Numbered from the stretch's first letter, positions 1 through 5,352 are shown. The stretch: 5,352 bases of DNA from Phycisphaerae bacterium (GCA_030628445.1 DAOVQV010000124.1:1-5352), one strand, 5' to 3'. Program-made: numbers and translations. Notes: generated by a model not told the origin, from the sequence alone.

Positions 1-411
1 ACAACGGAACATCTTCCAGGACGCGACCATCTTCTCCTTGACCAGCAGGCAAAGGTTCTCCACCATGCACAGGTCCACGTCTTCGTAAGTGCCTGGACCA
101 TCCAACTCGAATGGATCGTCTCTGCCTCCTGCAATCAGGTCAGCGTCATAATTCATCTTCAGTAAGCCACCAATCCCGACGTCTTTGTGTTTCCGCTGGG
201 TGTTACCCGAGATGAACGGGTAGCTGTCATCGGCAATGCCCTTGTACAACGCCAATGTCTTGCCGATACCGTTTAGGTTCGCCGCGCAGGCGGCCCGCTT
301 TGCCAGTTTCTGGGCCTGGGAGATGCTCGGGACCAGAATGGATACAAGCAGCCCTATGATCGCGATGACCACCAACAGCTCAATCAATGTAAAACCTTTC
401 ACTCGTCGCAT
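1..411 (-). CDS. Type IV prepilin / type II secretion pseudopilin-like protein, N-terminal part (3' end outside window)
   Basis: The first 137 codons are visible; the gene continues past the left edge. The protein opens with a short basic leader (MRRVKG) followed by FTLIELLVVIAIIGLL. This is the class III signal peptide processed by prepilin peptidase: cleavage is expected between G6 and F7, with the conserved Glu at mature position 5 (residue 11) and a hydrophobic helix at about residues 7-28. After it come LVPSISQAQKLAKRAACAANLNGIGK and a polar region rich in Asp and Gly that I do not recognise. Such proteins sit in the inner membrane and may assemble into pilus-like or type II secretion fibres. 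In Planctomycetota they occur in large paralogous families whose individual roles are mostly unknown. The start is fixed by a strong Shine-Dalgarno sequence 7 nt upstream and by the leader length. The family call is firm; the specific role is unknown. Confidence 0.88.
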   Translation of the reverse strand, partial: MRRVKGFTLIELLVVIAIIGLLVSILVPSISQAQKLAKRAACAANLNGIGKTLALYKGIADDSYPFISGNTQRKHKDVGIGGLLKMNYDADLIAGGRDDPFELDGPGTYEDVDLCMVENLCLLVKEKMVASWKMFRC

Positions 412-417
412 GAGGCG

Positions 418-425
418 ACCTCCTT
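418..425 (-). promoter_or_regulatory. Strong Shine-Dalgarno sequence of the prepilin-like gene
   Basis: On the minus strand AAGGAGGT lies directly upstream of the prepilin ATG. It is a near-perfect anti-16S match with about 6-7 nt of spacing. It supports the ATG at 411 as the real start and contrasts with nadK and the oxidoreductase gene, which lack such a site. Confidence 0.8.
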
Positions 426-535
426 CCAAGAACTATGCGCCAAACGCCTGGCTGGGACGCTCAAAAACTCCTATTTATGATGATGCCGTTATGCTTGTGT
501 TGCCTCTGCGCGTCGCAGCCCTTGCCTGACTCGGC

Positions 536-590
536 CGGGCGGGAAGCCCGACCTGGGGACACCAAACTTGCCCGGGCGCCGCTCGCCCGG
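536..590. repeat. Two tandem GC-rich hairpins upstream of the prepilin gene
   Basis: The first hairpin pairs CGGGC (536-540) with GCCCG (546-550) around GGGAA. The second pairs CCGGGCG (572-578) perfectly with CGCCCGG (584-590) around a 5-nt loop. On the plus strand the second stem is followed by only three T residues, and on the minus strand by no T run, so neither is a clear intrinsic terminator. If transcription starts at the minus-strand promoter near 856-885, both would lie in the prepilin mRNA leader. Function is unknown. Confidence 0.5.
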
Positions 591-855
591 TTTCCATATT
601 CACTTTCCAATGCTCTAAAACCCACCTACCGCTCCAAGCTACGTTCGCAACGCAAATCAGCGGAACCGAGGGCGACGGCCGCCTCAAGGGAGAACCCCGA
701 AACCTTACGTTCCGGGCTCGTTCAAACGTTCACCGTCCCTCTCCACGCATTGCGGCTTGTCGCGCTGATGGACCACACGGCGTGCTTATGCTACAGCGAA
801 TAATGCATCATGAGTGCAGCCCATGGTGCAACCCAGCCCCATCGGCGCCACCAGT

Positions 856-885
856 ATTGTATCCCCACTCGGCCTGGCGTGTCAA
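856..885 (-). promoter_or_regulatory. Sigma70-like promoter candidate, minus strand
   Basis: Reading the minus strand, a perfect -35 box TTGACA (885-880) is separated by 18 nt from TACAAT (861-856), a 5/6 match to the -10 consensus. Transcription would begin near 849 and run toward the prepilin gene, whose ATG lies about 438 nt further on. This is the best promoter match in the window. Either the prepilin mRNA has a long leader or a separate small transcript starts here. It is predicted by pattern only. Confidence 0.45.
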
Positions 886-1064
886 TGCCGCCGGGAGATT
901 ATTTTCGCCCCCAGACATACGGCTTGGGCTTCCTGCGGGCCCCGCACCACCCGGGGGGCCTCTTACCGGGAAGGCCGTCATCACGGCAGCGGGACCCACC
1001 GGGTGGTAACTAAGTTCCCGCCCGCTCGCCGGGGCGGCGCACAAGGCGCCCGCGGGTAACGGGA

Positions 1065-1093
1065 TTGACACCGGAGCCGAACGGTTCTAGTCT
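1065..1093 (+). promoter_or_regulatory. Sigma70-like promoter candidate for the UDP-sugar pyrophosphorylase gene
   Basis: A perfect TTGACA (1065-1070) is followed after 17 nt by TAGTCT (1088-1093), which keeps the TA and final T of the -10 consensus but is otherwise poor. The start of transcription would be near 1100, giving a leader of about 55 nt before the ATG at 1156. The position and the perfect -35 box make it the best candidate for this gene. Confidence 0.4.
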
Positions 1094-1103
1094 TCTCTAG
1101 AGA
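1094..1103. promoter_or_regulatory. 10-bp perfect palindrome at the predicted transcription start
   Basis: TCTCTAGAGA is a perfect 10-bp palindrome immediately downstream of the -10 candidate and spanning the predicted start point near 1100. An operator placed here would block initiation, but a short palindrome can also occur by chance. No regulator gene is adjacent. Confidence 0.2.
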
Positions 1104-1155
1104 CCGCTATCGGTTATGCGGGCAGCTTTCCTACAGGCCAAAAAGGGAGATTTCC

Positions 1156-2598
1156 ATGACGGACGTCGCGGCCATCCGCAAGCAGTTGGATTCACACGGT
1201 CAGTCGCACCTACTTGGGTTCTACGATCAACTGGACGTTTCTCAGCAGGCGGCGTTGGTGGAACAGATTGAGGGGATCGACTTCGATCAACTTGACGAAC
1301 TGATAAGCGATTACATCCTGAAGCGTCCACAACTGCAGATAGGGGAACGGATCGAGCCGGCTCCTGTTGTTTCGGCTAGGTCGTCCGGCCCGGTCGAGAT
1401 AGAGGGGGCCAGGCGGCGCGGCCGGGAACTAATCGCCGCCGGGAAGGTCGCCGCCTTTGTCGTTGCCGGCGGGCAGGGAACCCGCCTGGGATATAAGGGC
1501 CCCAAAGGATGCCTCGAGGCGACACCAGTAGCGCACAAGTCCCTGTTCCAGGTCTTTGCCGAGCAGATCTTCGCAACCGGCCGGGGGGTCGGGGGCTCTA
1601 TCCCATGGTACGTCATGACCTCCCCGGAAAACGATACCGCTGTGCGTGCGTTTTTTCGCGCTCATCACTACTTCGGACTTCCTGAACAGGATGTGTTCTT
1701 TCTCGTCCAGGGCACGATGCCGGCCATCAGTTTTAACGGGAAGGTCCTCCTGGAGAGCAAGGACCAGTTGGCGCTGAGCCCCAACGGACACGGCGGGTGC
1801 ATATCGGCGCTTCACAGCAGCGGCGCTTTAGACGACATGGCCAGTCGGGATGTGGAATTGATCAGCTATTTCCACGTCGACAACCCATTGGTCCGCTGTA
1901 TTGATCCTCTTTTCCTCGGCCTGCACGATCTGCAAGCAGCGCAGATGAGCGCCAAGTCCCTGCCAAAGCGCGACCCGTTCGAGCCGCTGGGTAATCTGTG
2001 CCTGGTCGACGGGAAGGTTACGGTTATAGAATATTCCGACATGCCGCAGGAGGTGGCGACGGGCACCACCGAAGACGGGCATCTGCACTTCAGTGCCGGC
2101 AGCATCGGAGTCCACGTGCTATCGCGATCGTTCGTCCAGCAGCTCACGGCCGATGATCGCAGACGCTGTTTGCCCTACCACCGTGCCGACAAGTGCGTTC
2201 CCTTCGTTGACGAGCGAGGAGAGGTTATCAACCCGGCCGAACCAAACGCGGTCAAACTGGAAATGTTCGTCTTCGACGCCCTGCCCCTTGCCGACAAGAC
2301 CGTCCTCCTGGAGACGGAACGGTCCGAAGAGTTCAGCCCCATCAAGAACACATCCGGGCAAGACAGCTTACCCACGAGCCTGCACGATCAGATTCGTCGG
2401 GCCGCGACCTGGCTGGAGGCAGCCGGCGTCAGTGTGCCTCGGGACGCGGACGGACAGGCCGCCGCAGCTATCGAGATATCCCCGCTTTTTGCCTCCACCC
2501 CCGAACAGCTCGCACAGAAGATAGATCGGGAAATGGTCATTGCCACCGGCGACAGCGTCTATCTCGGCGAGCGGGGGCAAGTCGGCGGAAATCGCTGA
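1156..2598 (+). CDS. UDP-N-acetylglucosamine pyrophosphorylase-like nucleotidyltransferase (UDPGP family)
   Basis: This 480-residue protein matches the eukaryotic-type UDPGP/UAP1 family, which makes UDP-N-acetylhexosamine from UTP and the sugar 1-phosphate in the cytoplasm. In order: an N-terminal helical part resembling UAP1 (about 1-60, with SHLLGFYDQL); the nucleotide-binding signature VAGGQGTRLG (103-112) with PKG (116-118); the uridine/sugar-binding PNGHGG (209-214); HVDNPL (240-245); the EYSDMP segment (292-297); KLEMFVFD (367-374); and EFSPIKN (392-398). The last three and HVDN are typical of UAP1 rather than of bacterial GlmU or GalU. The length is close to the usual 480-520 residues and all core motifs are intact. 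The start is supported by GGGAGA 5 nt upstream and by the UAP1-like N-terminus. UDP-GlcNAc is the most likely product, but UDP-GalNAc or UDP-glucose cannot be excluded. The substrate call is inferred. Confidence 0.88.
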   Translation: MTDVAAIRKQLDSHGQSHLLGFYDQLDVSQQAALVEQIEGIDFDQLDELISDYILKRPQLQIGERIEPAPVVSARSSGPVEIEGARRRGRELIAAGKVAAFVVAGGQGTRLGYKGPKGCLEATPVAHKSLFQVFAEQIFATGRGVGGSIPWYVMTSPENDTAVRAFFRAHHYFGLPEQDVFFLVQGTMPAISFNGKVLLESKDQLALSPNGHGGCISALHSSGALDDMASRDVELISYFHVDNPLVRCIDPLFLGLHDLQAAQMSAKSLPKRDPFEPLGNLCLVDGKVTVIEYSDMPQEVATGTTEDGHLHFSAGSIGVHVLSRSFVQQLTADDRRRCLPYHRADKCVPFVDERGEVINPAEPNAVKLEMFVFDALPLADKTVLLETERSEEFSPIKNTSGQDSLPTSLHDQIRRAATWLEAAGVSVPRDADGQAAAAIEISPLFASTPEQLAQKIDREMVIATGDSVYLGERGQVGGNR

Positions 2599-2624
2599 GA
2601 CCAAAACACTCCAAGTTGGCGGTT

Positions 2625-2651
2625 TTGCTTTCATCGCGTCCGCGGTAGGAT
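2625..2651 (+). promoter_or_regulatory. Promoter candidate of nadK placed for a leaderless transcript
   Basis: TAGGAT (2646-2651), a 4/6 match to the -10 box, ends only 7 nt before the nadK ATG. A weak -35-like TTGCTT (2625-2630) lies 15 nt further upstream. Transcription from here would start at or within a base or two of the ATG. The only Shine-Dalgarno-like bases, AGGA (2647-2650), lie inside the same hexamer, so an alternative reading is a weak ribosome site on a message coming from the upstream gene. Confidence 0.35.
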
Positions 2652-2658
2652 ACATCCC

Positions 2659-3504
2659 ATGCCCCGCAGACGAGTGCTGATCCTGGCGAACAAAGCCAAA
2701 CCCGGCGTGCCTGAAAAGGTCGAGCAGTTGCAACCTTGGTTTGCCCAGCGTGCCGAGGTCCTGGCGGTGCTCGATATCACAGACACGCTTCCGAAGGACG
2801 CCGAATCGGCAGATCTGTGTGTGGTGTTTGGTGGCGACGGGACGCTGCTGACGGCCGCACGCATGCTTTCCGGGACCGACGTGCCGCTGCTGGGCGTCAA
2901 CATGGGCAAGCTGGGATTCCTGGCCGATTTCGACATCGAGCACATGCAAAAACACTTCGACGAGATCATCTCCGGTAAGATCCCGCCCGCCGAACGCATG
3001 ATGCTGCGGGTTCGCGTCAACAGTTGTGAAGAACACAAGTTCTGCACAGTTGCAGCCAACGATATCGCCATCTCCGCAGGCCCACCGTTCCGGATGATCG
3101 ATCTGAACGTCGCCAGAGGCACACAAGACATCGCCCAGTACATGGGCGACGGGCTCGTGATCTCCACACCCACCGGTTCGACGGGATACAACATGTCGGC
3201 CGGCGGGCCCATCCTTGAGCCGACGCTCGACGCGGTAACGATAACGCCCGTGGCGCCGCACAGCCTGTCGTTACGTCCGATGGTGGTGCGATCCAATCAA
3301 ACGATCCATATTACTGCAACGCGAGTCAATCCGGGCACGACCTTGATTGTCGACGGGCAGGTCTCCTCGGGCCTCTGTGACGGGGATGTCGTCCAGGTCA
3401 CCCGGGCCGAGAGACCCTCCAGAATCATCCCGCACCCCGGAAAGCCCTTTTTCCATACGCTTTCGACAAAACTGAAGTGGGGCCAAAGCCCGCATCACAC
3501 TTAG
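2659..3504 (+). CDS. nadK: NAD kinase (ATP/polyphosphate-dependent NAD+ 2'-phosphorylation)
   Basis: This 281-residue cytoplasmic enzyme phosphorylates NAD+ to NADP+, the sole route to NADP in most bacteria. Hallmarks are present in order: the GGDGTLL motif (58-64) with catalytic Asp60; GVNMGKLGFLADF (79-91); the NDIAIS segment (134-139), an NE/ND-type NAD-contact motif; DGLVISTPTGSTGYNMSAGGPI (164-185), the long conserved glycine-rich loop; SLRPMV (204-209); DGQ (232-234); and a C-terminal KLKWG (271-275) typical of the family end. Length is normal (280-300). The N-terminus MPRRRVLILANKAKP is a usual first beta strand and supports this ATG. The gene starts 60 bp after the pyrophosphorylase gene with no strong terminator between them, so read-through is possible. 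The last seven residues and the TAG stop sit at the edge of a 272-bp inverted-repeat element whose first bases contribute to the stop codon. Confidence 0.97.
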   Translation: MPRRRVLILANKAKPGVPEKVEQLQPWFAQRAEVLAVLDITDTLPKDAESADLCVVFGGDGTLLTAARMLSGTDVPLLGVNMGKLGFLADFDIEHMQKHFDEIISGKIPPAERMMLRVRVNSCEEHKFCTVAANDIAISAGPPFRMIDLNVARGTQDIAQYMGDGLVISTPTGSTGYNMSAGGPILEPTLDAVTITPVAPHSLSLRPMVVRSNQTIHITATRVNPGTTLIVDGQVSSGLCDGDVVQVTRAERPSRIIPHPGKPFFHTLSTKLKWGQSPHHT

Positions 3505-3774
3505 AGCCCCTAACAGGATGAGGCGCGAGCCGCGTTGTGACGCCAATGAGATGGATACAAGGAAGAACGACGATGGAATACCTTAATGGTATGTCGAGGA
3601 ATTCTGACGCCGTAGACGCTCATTGGCGTCGCAAGGCGAAGGGACGTGCGTCTTTCACCGCACCCCTGCGTTGGTCAGGCTCGACGGCCCGCCAAGGGCC
3701 GTCGTCACCCTCCCGCCTTGGGATGCGACAAAATACACTACGTCGCGACTACGTCTCATTCTGTTAGGGGCTCT
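3503..3774. mobile_element. 272-bp element with terminal and nested inverted repeats (MITE-like or structured RNA)
   Basis: The ends are a 20-bp inverted repeat with one mismatch: 3503-3522 (AGAGCCCCTAACAGGATGAG) and 3755-3774. Inside are further arms. GACGCCAATGAG (3539-3550) pairs perfectly with 3619-3630 and encloses ATACC-TTAAT-GGTAT (3578-3592). GTCGCAAGGCG (3628-3638) pairs with 3714-3729, with a 4-nt bulge. GTGCG (3646-3650) pairs with 3659-3663, and a 9-bp perfect hairpin lies at 3682-3704. The whole would fold as a multi-branched structure on either strand. No transposase is present, and no clear target-site duplication is seen at the ends. It fits a non-autonomous, palindromic repeat such as a MITE; a structured non-coding RNA is an alternative. 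Short open frames inside it look like chance products of the repeats. The inverted repeats are certain; mobility is inferred. Confidence 0.6.
3682..3704. repeat. Perfect 9-bp hairpin within the structured element
   Basis: CGACGGCCC (3682-3690) and GGGCCGTCG (3696-3704) flank the loop GCCAA. It is the most stable single stem in the element. No T run follows on the plus strand, nor an equivalent on the minus strand, so it does not look like an intrinsic terminator of nadK. Confidence 0.7.
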
Positions 3775-3787
3775 CAGCAAGAAGCCC

Positions 3788-3826
3788 TTCCCGCCGACAC
3801 AGACAGATCGCCCAGATGGGCGGGAA
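3788..3826. repeat. 8-bp inverted repeat upstream of the oxidoreductase gene
   Basis: TTCCCGCC (3788-3795) is the exact reverse complement of GGCGGGAA (3819-3826), separated by 23 nt. An alternative smaller stem, CGCCC (3809-3813) with GGGCG (3818-3822), overlaps its right arm. It ends about 30 bp before the -10-like box of the next gene, where an operator or an upstream activator site would be plausible. There is no U-rich tail to suggest a terminator. Confidence 0.4.
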
Positions 3827-3856
3827 AATCCGCTGGGTAGCGTCTGGGCTGTCACT

Positions 3857-3862
3857 TACAAT
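3857..3862 (+). promoter_or_regulatory. -10-like box of the oxidoreductase gene, positioned for a leaderless transcript
   Basis: TACAAT is a 5/6 match to the -10 consensus and lies 8 nt before the ATG at 3871. The bases between (GTTTGGCC) contain no Shine-Dalgarno sequence. I see no good -35 box at 16-18 nt spacing, so activation by a regulator is possible. The same arrangement is seen before nadK. Confidence 0.4.
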
Positions 3863-3870
3863 GTTTGGCC

Positions 3871-5352
3871 ATGAAAGTTGACCCGCGATTTCTCACCTCC
3901 GAAGGCCCGGAAATATTCACCGGCACGGAGCTGTTGCTCAAGGGTGCCCTTGAAACCGAAGGGGGCGTACACCTTTTGGGGGGCTATCCGGGCAGCCCGG
4001 TCGCGGGTTTCTTCGACTCGATGACCCTTATCAAGGACCTGCTGAGTGAAAAGGGCATCCGCGCGGTCATGAACAACAACGAGGCACTGGCCGCCGCGAT
4101 GCTCAACGGGTCCCAAACCGTTGGATGCAGGGCCATCATCGCCATGAAGTCGATCGGCGTTCACGTAGCGGCCGACGCGCTGGCTTTGGGGAATCTCGCC
4201 GGGGCCCATCGCGACGGCGGGGCGATAGTCATCTACGGCGACGACCCGTGGTGCGATTCAACCCAGGTCCCCGCCGACAGCCGCTACATCTCCAAGCACC
4301 TCTACATCCCCATCTTCGAACCGTCCAACCCGCAGGAAGTCAAAGATTTCGTGGACCTTGTCTTTAAGGTTTCATCGACGGCTGAGCTTTACGCCGGATT
4401 TGTCCTCCCGACAAACCTAGCCGACGGCGGCGGGGCGGTGCAGTGCAAACCCAACCAGTACCCCAAGTTTAACGTCCACCAGAAAAAGACACTTCAGACA
4501 GCCCGGATCGATCTGGACAAGTTCGTCCTCCTGCCACCGAGGACCTGGTGGCAAGAAGCGAGTTTCCCTCAGCGATTCGCCCGGGCGATCGATACGGCGC
4601 GCGAGCTTGGCCTGAACAAGATCGCTTTCTCGGACGGACATCGCAAGCCGCTCGGCTTCGTCGCCAGCGGGTTGGCGCACGACTATCTGGTCCAGGCACT
4701 TTGGGAGCTGGGCCTGCTGGGTGAGTTTCCGGTTCTCAAGTTCGGTATGAGCTACCCGCTTGACGCGGATTTGCTCGGCCAGTTCGCCGCCCAGTGCGAT
4801 CAGATCGTCGTTATCGAAGAGCGCCGCGGATTTCTGGAAGAGCAAATCTCACAAATCCTACTAAAGGACCGCCAAGCGGGTCTGGATTCGTCAGCTGCGA
4901 AGCTTTGGGGCAAAAGGTTCCCCGGCGGCCTGGAGGGTATCCCCTCCAAGCAGGGCCTGCATCCCTCGATCTTAATCCGGCGGTTAGCGAAGCTTCTCAA
5001 GCACCTTGGGATCCCGGGCGGCCAGGGCGGTGCGGGTGATTCGAGCAGGGCAGATAAGGAAATCCAAACCATCGAGGCCACGGGACGGACAGATGTCGGG
5101 GCACTACCGTTTCGGTCGGCGACATTCTGTCCGGCCTGTCCGCATCGGGACAGCGCCAGCGCCTGTTTGGATGTCAAGAAGCGGCTGATGGACACCGAGT
5201 ACATGGCCCGCAAGTACGGCCGCGGACCTGTGGACCTGCTGTTTCACGGCGACACCGGGTGTTACACAATGCTGCTGTACCCACCCACCACGCCGTTGAT
5301 GCATGATTATTCCGGGATGGGGTTGGGAGGCGGGACGGGCTCGGGGACCGAC
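3871..5352 (+). CDS. Indolepyruvate:ferredoxin oxidoreductase alpha-like, thiamine diphosphate-dependent (3' end outside window)
   Basis: The first 494 residues are visible, with no stop before the right edge. The protein resembles IorA-type 2-oxoacid:ferredoxin oxidoreductases, which oxidatively decarboxylate aryl- or other 2-oxoacids to acyl-CoA and pass electrons to ferredoxin in the cytoplasm. Visible parts in order: a pyrimidine-binding domain with TGTELLLKGALE (17-28), GYPGSP (38-43), NNNEA (68-72; Glu71 is the likely residue activating thiamine diphosphate), MKSIGVHVAADAL and GDDPW (123-127); a middle domain; then the diphosphate-binding domain with CPACPHR (420-426) and GDTGCYT (460-466), ending near a glycine-rich MGLGGGTGSG. 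About 33 residues separate CPACPHR from GDTGCYT, more than I expect for classical IorA (roughly 18). A C-terminal ferredoxin domain or a fused beta part would lie beyond the window. The start is supported by the domain beginning soon after it, though there is no Shine-Dalgarno site. The true substrate is uncertain. Confidence 0.8.
   Translation, partial: MKVDPRFLTSEGPEIFTGTELLLKGALETEGGVHLLGGYPGSPVAGFFDSMTLIKDLLSEKGIRAVMNNNEALAAAMLNGSQTVGCRAIIAMKSIGVHVAADALALGNLAGAHRDGGAIVIYGDDPWCDSTQVPADSRYISKHLYIPIFEPSNPQEVKDFVDLVFKVSSTAELYAGFVLPTNLADGGGAVQCKPNQYPKFNVHQKKTLQTARIDLDKFVLLPPRTWWQEASFPQRFARAIDTARELGLNKIAFSDGHRKPLGFVASGLAHDYLVQALWELGLLGEFPVLKFGMSYPLDADLLGQFAAQCDQIVVIEERRGFLEEQISQILLKDRQAGLDSSAAKLWGKRFPGGLEGIPSKQGLHPSILIRRLAKLLKHLGIPGGQGGAGDSSRADKEIQTIEATGRTDVGALPFRSATFCPACPHRDSASACLDVKKRLMDTEYMARKYGRGPVDLLFHGDTGCYTMLLYPPTTPLMHDYSGMGLGGGTGSGTD

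Larger units (their letters stand above)
426..1064. other. Long divergent intergenic region without a convincing gene
   Basis: Together with its edges this is about 740 bp between the divergently oriented prepilin and pyrophosphorylase genes. Several short open frames exist on both strands, but none has a ribosome binding site, recognisable domain or believable composition, so I do not call any of them. The region holds two tandem hairpins near 536-590, a weaker imperfect inverted repeat at 668-685, a minus-strand promoter candidate at 856-885, and a GC-rich block around 940-1060. That block includes a 6-bp stem (989-994 with 1016-1021) and a 5-bp stem (1036-1040 with 1046-1050). It could carry a long leader or a small RNA; I could not match it to tmRNA, RNase P RNA, SRP RNA or a riboswitch class by eye. 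Confidence 0.6.

Noticed and set aside
515..526. Minus-strand GG...GC arrangement considered as a sigma54 promoter for the prepilin gene
   Set aside because: The spacing between GG and GC is 8 nt rather than the required 10, and the rest of the consensus is missing.
412..850. c-di-GMP riboswitch or other known leader RNA upstream of the prepilin gene
   Set aside because: The conserved GGGCAAACC/GACGCAAAGCC-type core was not found on the minus strand, and no other class was recognised.
782..1071. Several overlapping short open frames on both strands in the divergent intergenic region
   Set aside because: Proline-, arginine- and glycine-rich translations in competing frames, with no Shine-Dalgarno site and no family resemblance.
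2602..2627. CAAAAC / GTTTTG inverted repeat after the pyrophosphorylase stop codon, considered as a terminator
   Set aside because: The stem is only six mostly A-T pairs with a 14-nt loop and no T run follows, so it is too weak to call an intrinsic terminator.
2368..3261. 297-codon open frame on the minus strand, opposite the end of the pyrophosphorylase gene and most of nadK
   Set aside because: It lies antisense to two genes with complete family motifs, has no ribosome site or recognisable domain, and is rich in His, Arg and Asp as expected from a shadow frame of GC-rich coding DNA.
3537..3767. Small open frames inside the inverted-repeat element, including one on the minus strand at 3655-3855
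   Set aside because: They lie almost entirely in self-complementary DNA, lack ribosome sites, and have a composition typical of translated structured repeats.
4417..4845. 142-codon open frame on the minus strand inside the oxidoreductase gene
   Set aside because: The opposite strand encodes a continuous IorA-like protein with catalytic motifs; the antisense frame shows no domain.

Overview
This 5.35-kb window looks like chromosomal DNA from a GC-rich member of the Planctomycetota, most likely a Phycisphaerae-like lineage. That placement is an inference. It rests on the type IV prepilin-like protein at the left edge (FTLIELLVVIAIIGLL followed by a LVPSISQAQKLAKRAACAANL-type stretch, a style very common in that group), on a eukaryotic-style UDP-sugar pyrophosphorylase, and on AT-poor intergenic DNA. 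No rRNA, tRNA, CRISPR array, transposase or phage gene is visible.

Layout. (1) Positions 1-411, minus strand: 5' part of a prepilin/pseudopilin-like gene that runs off the left edge. (2) Positions 412-1155: a long (about 740 bp) divergent intergenic region with no convincing gene. It holds a good sigma70-like promoter candidate on each strand and several GC-rich hairpins. (3) Positions 1156-2598, plus strand: a complete UDP-N-acetylglucosamine pyrophosphorylase-like enzyme (UDPGP family). (4) Positions 2659-3504, plus strand: a complete NAD kinase (nadK). (5) Positions 3503-3774: a 272-bp element bounded by 20-bp near-perfect terminal inverted repeats and packed with nested internal inverted repeats. 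Its left end overlaps the nadK stop codon. (6) Positions 3775-3870: the upstream region of the next gene, with another inverted repeat and a -10-like box very close to the start codon. (7) Positions 3871-5352, plus strand: the first 494 codons of an indolepyruvate:ferredoxin oxidoreductase alpha-like, thiamine-diphosphate-dependent enzyme that runs off the right edge.

The three plus-strand genes are co-directional but belong to different parts of metabolism: nucleotide-sugar activation for envelope polymers, NADP supply, and ferredoxin-linked 2-oxoacid oxidation. Gaps of 60 and 366 bp separate them, and each has its own promoter candidate, so they need not form one operon. The pyrophosphorylase gene has an ordinary ribosome binding site. 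nadK and the oxidoreductase instead have a -10-like hexamer only 7-8 nt before the ATG, which suggests leaderless transcripts.

The most notable item is the 272-bp structured element. It resembles a MITE or other non-autonomous palindromic repeat, or possibly a multi-branched non-coding RNA. It was not identified with any known family from sequence alone.
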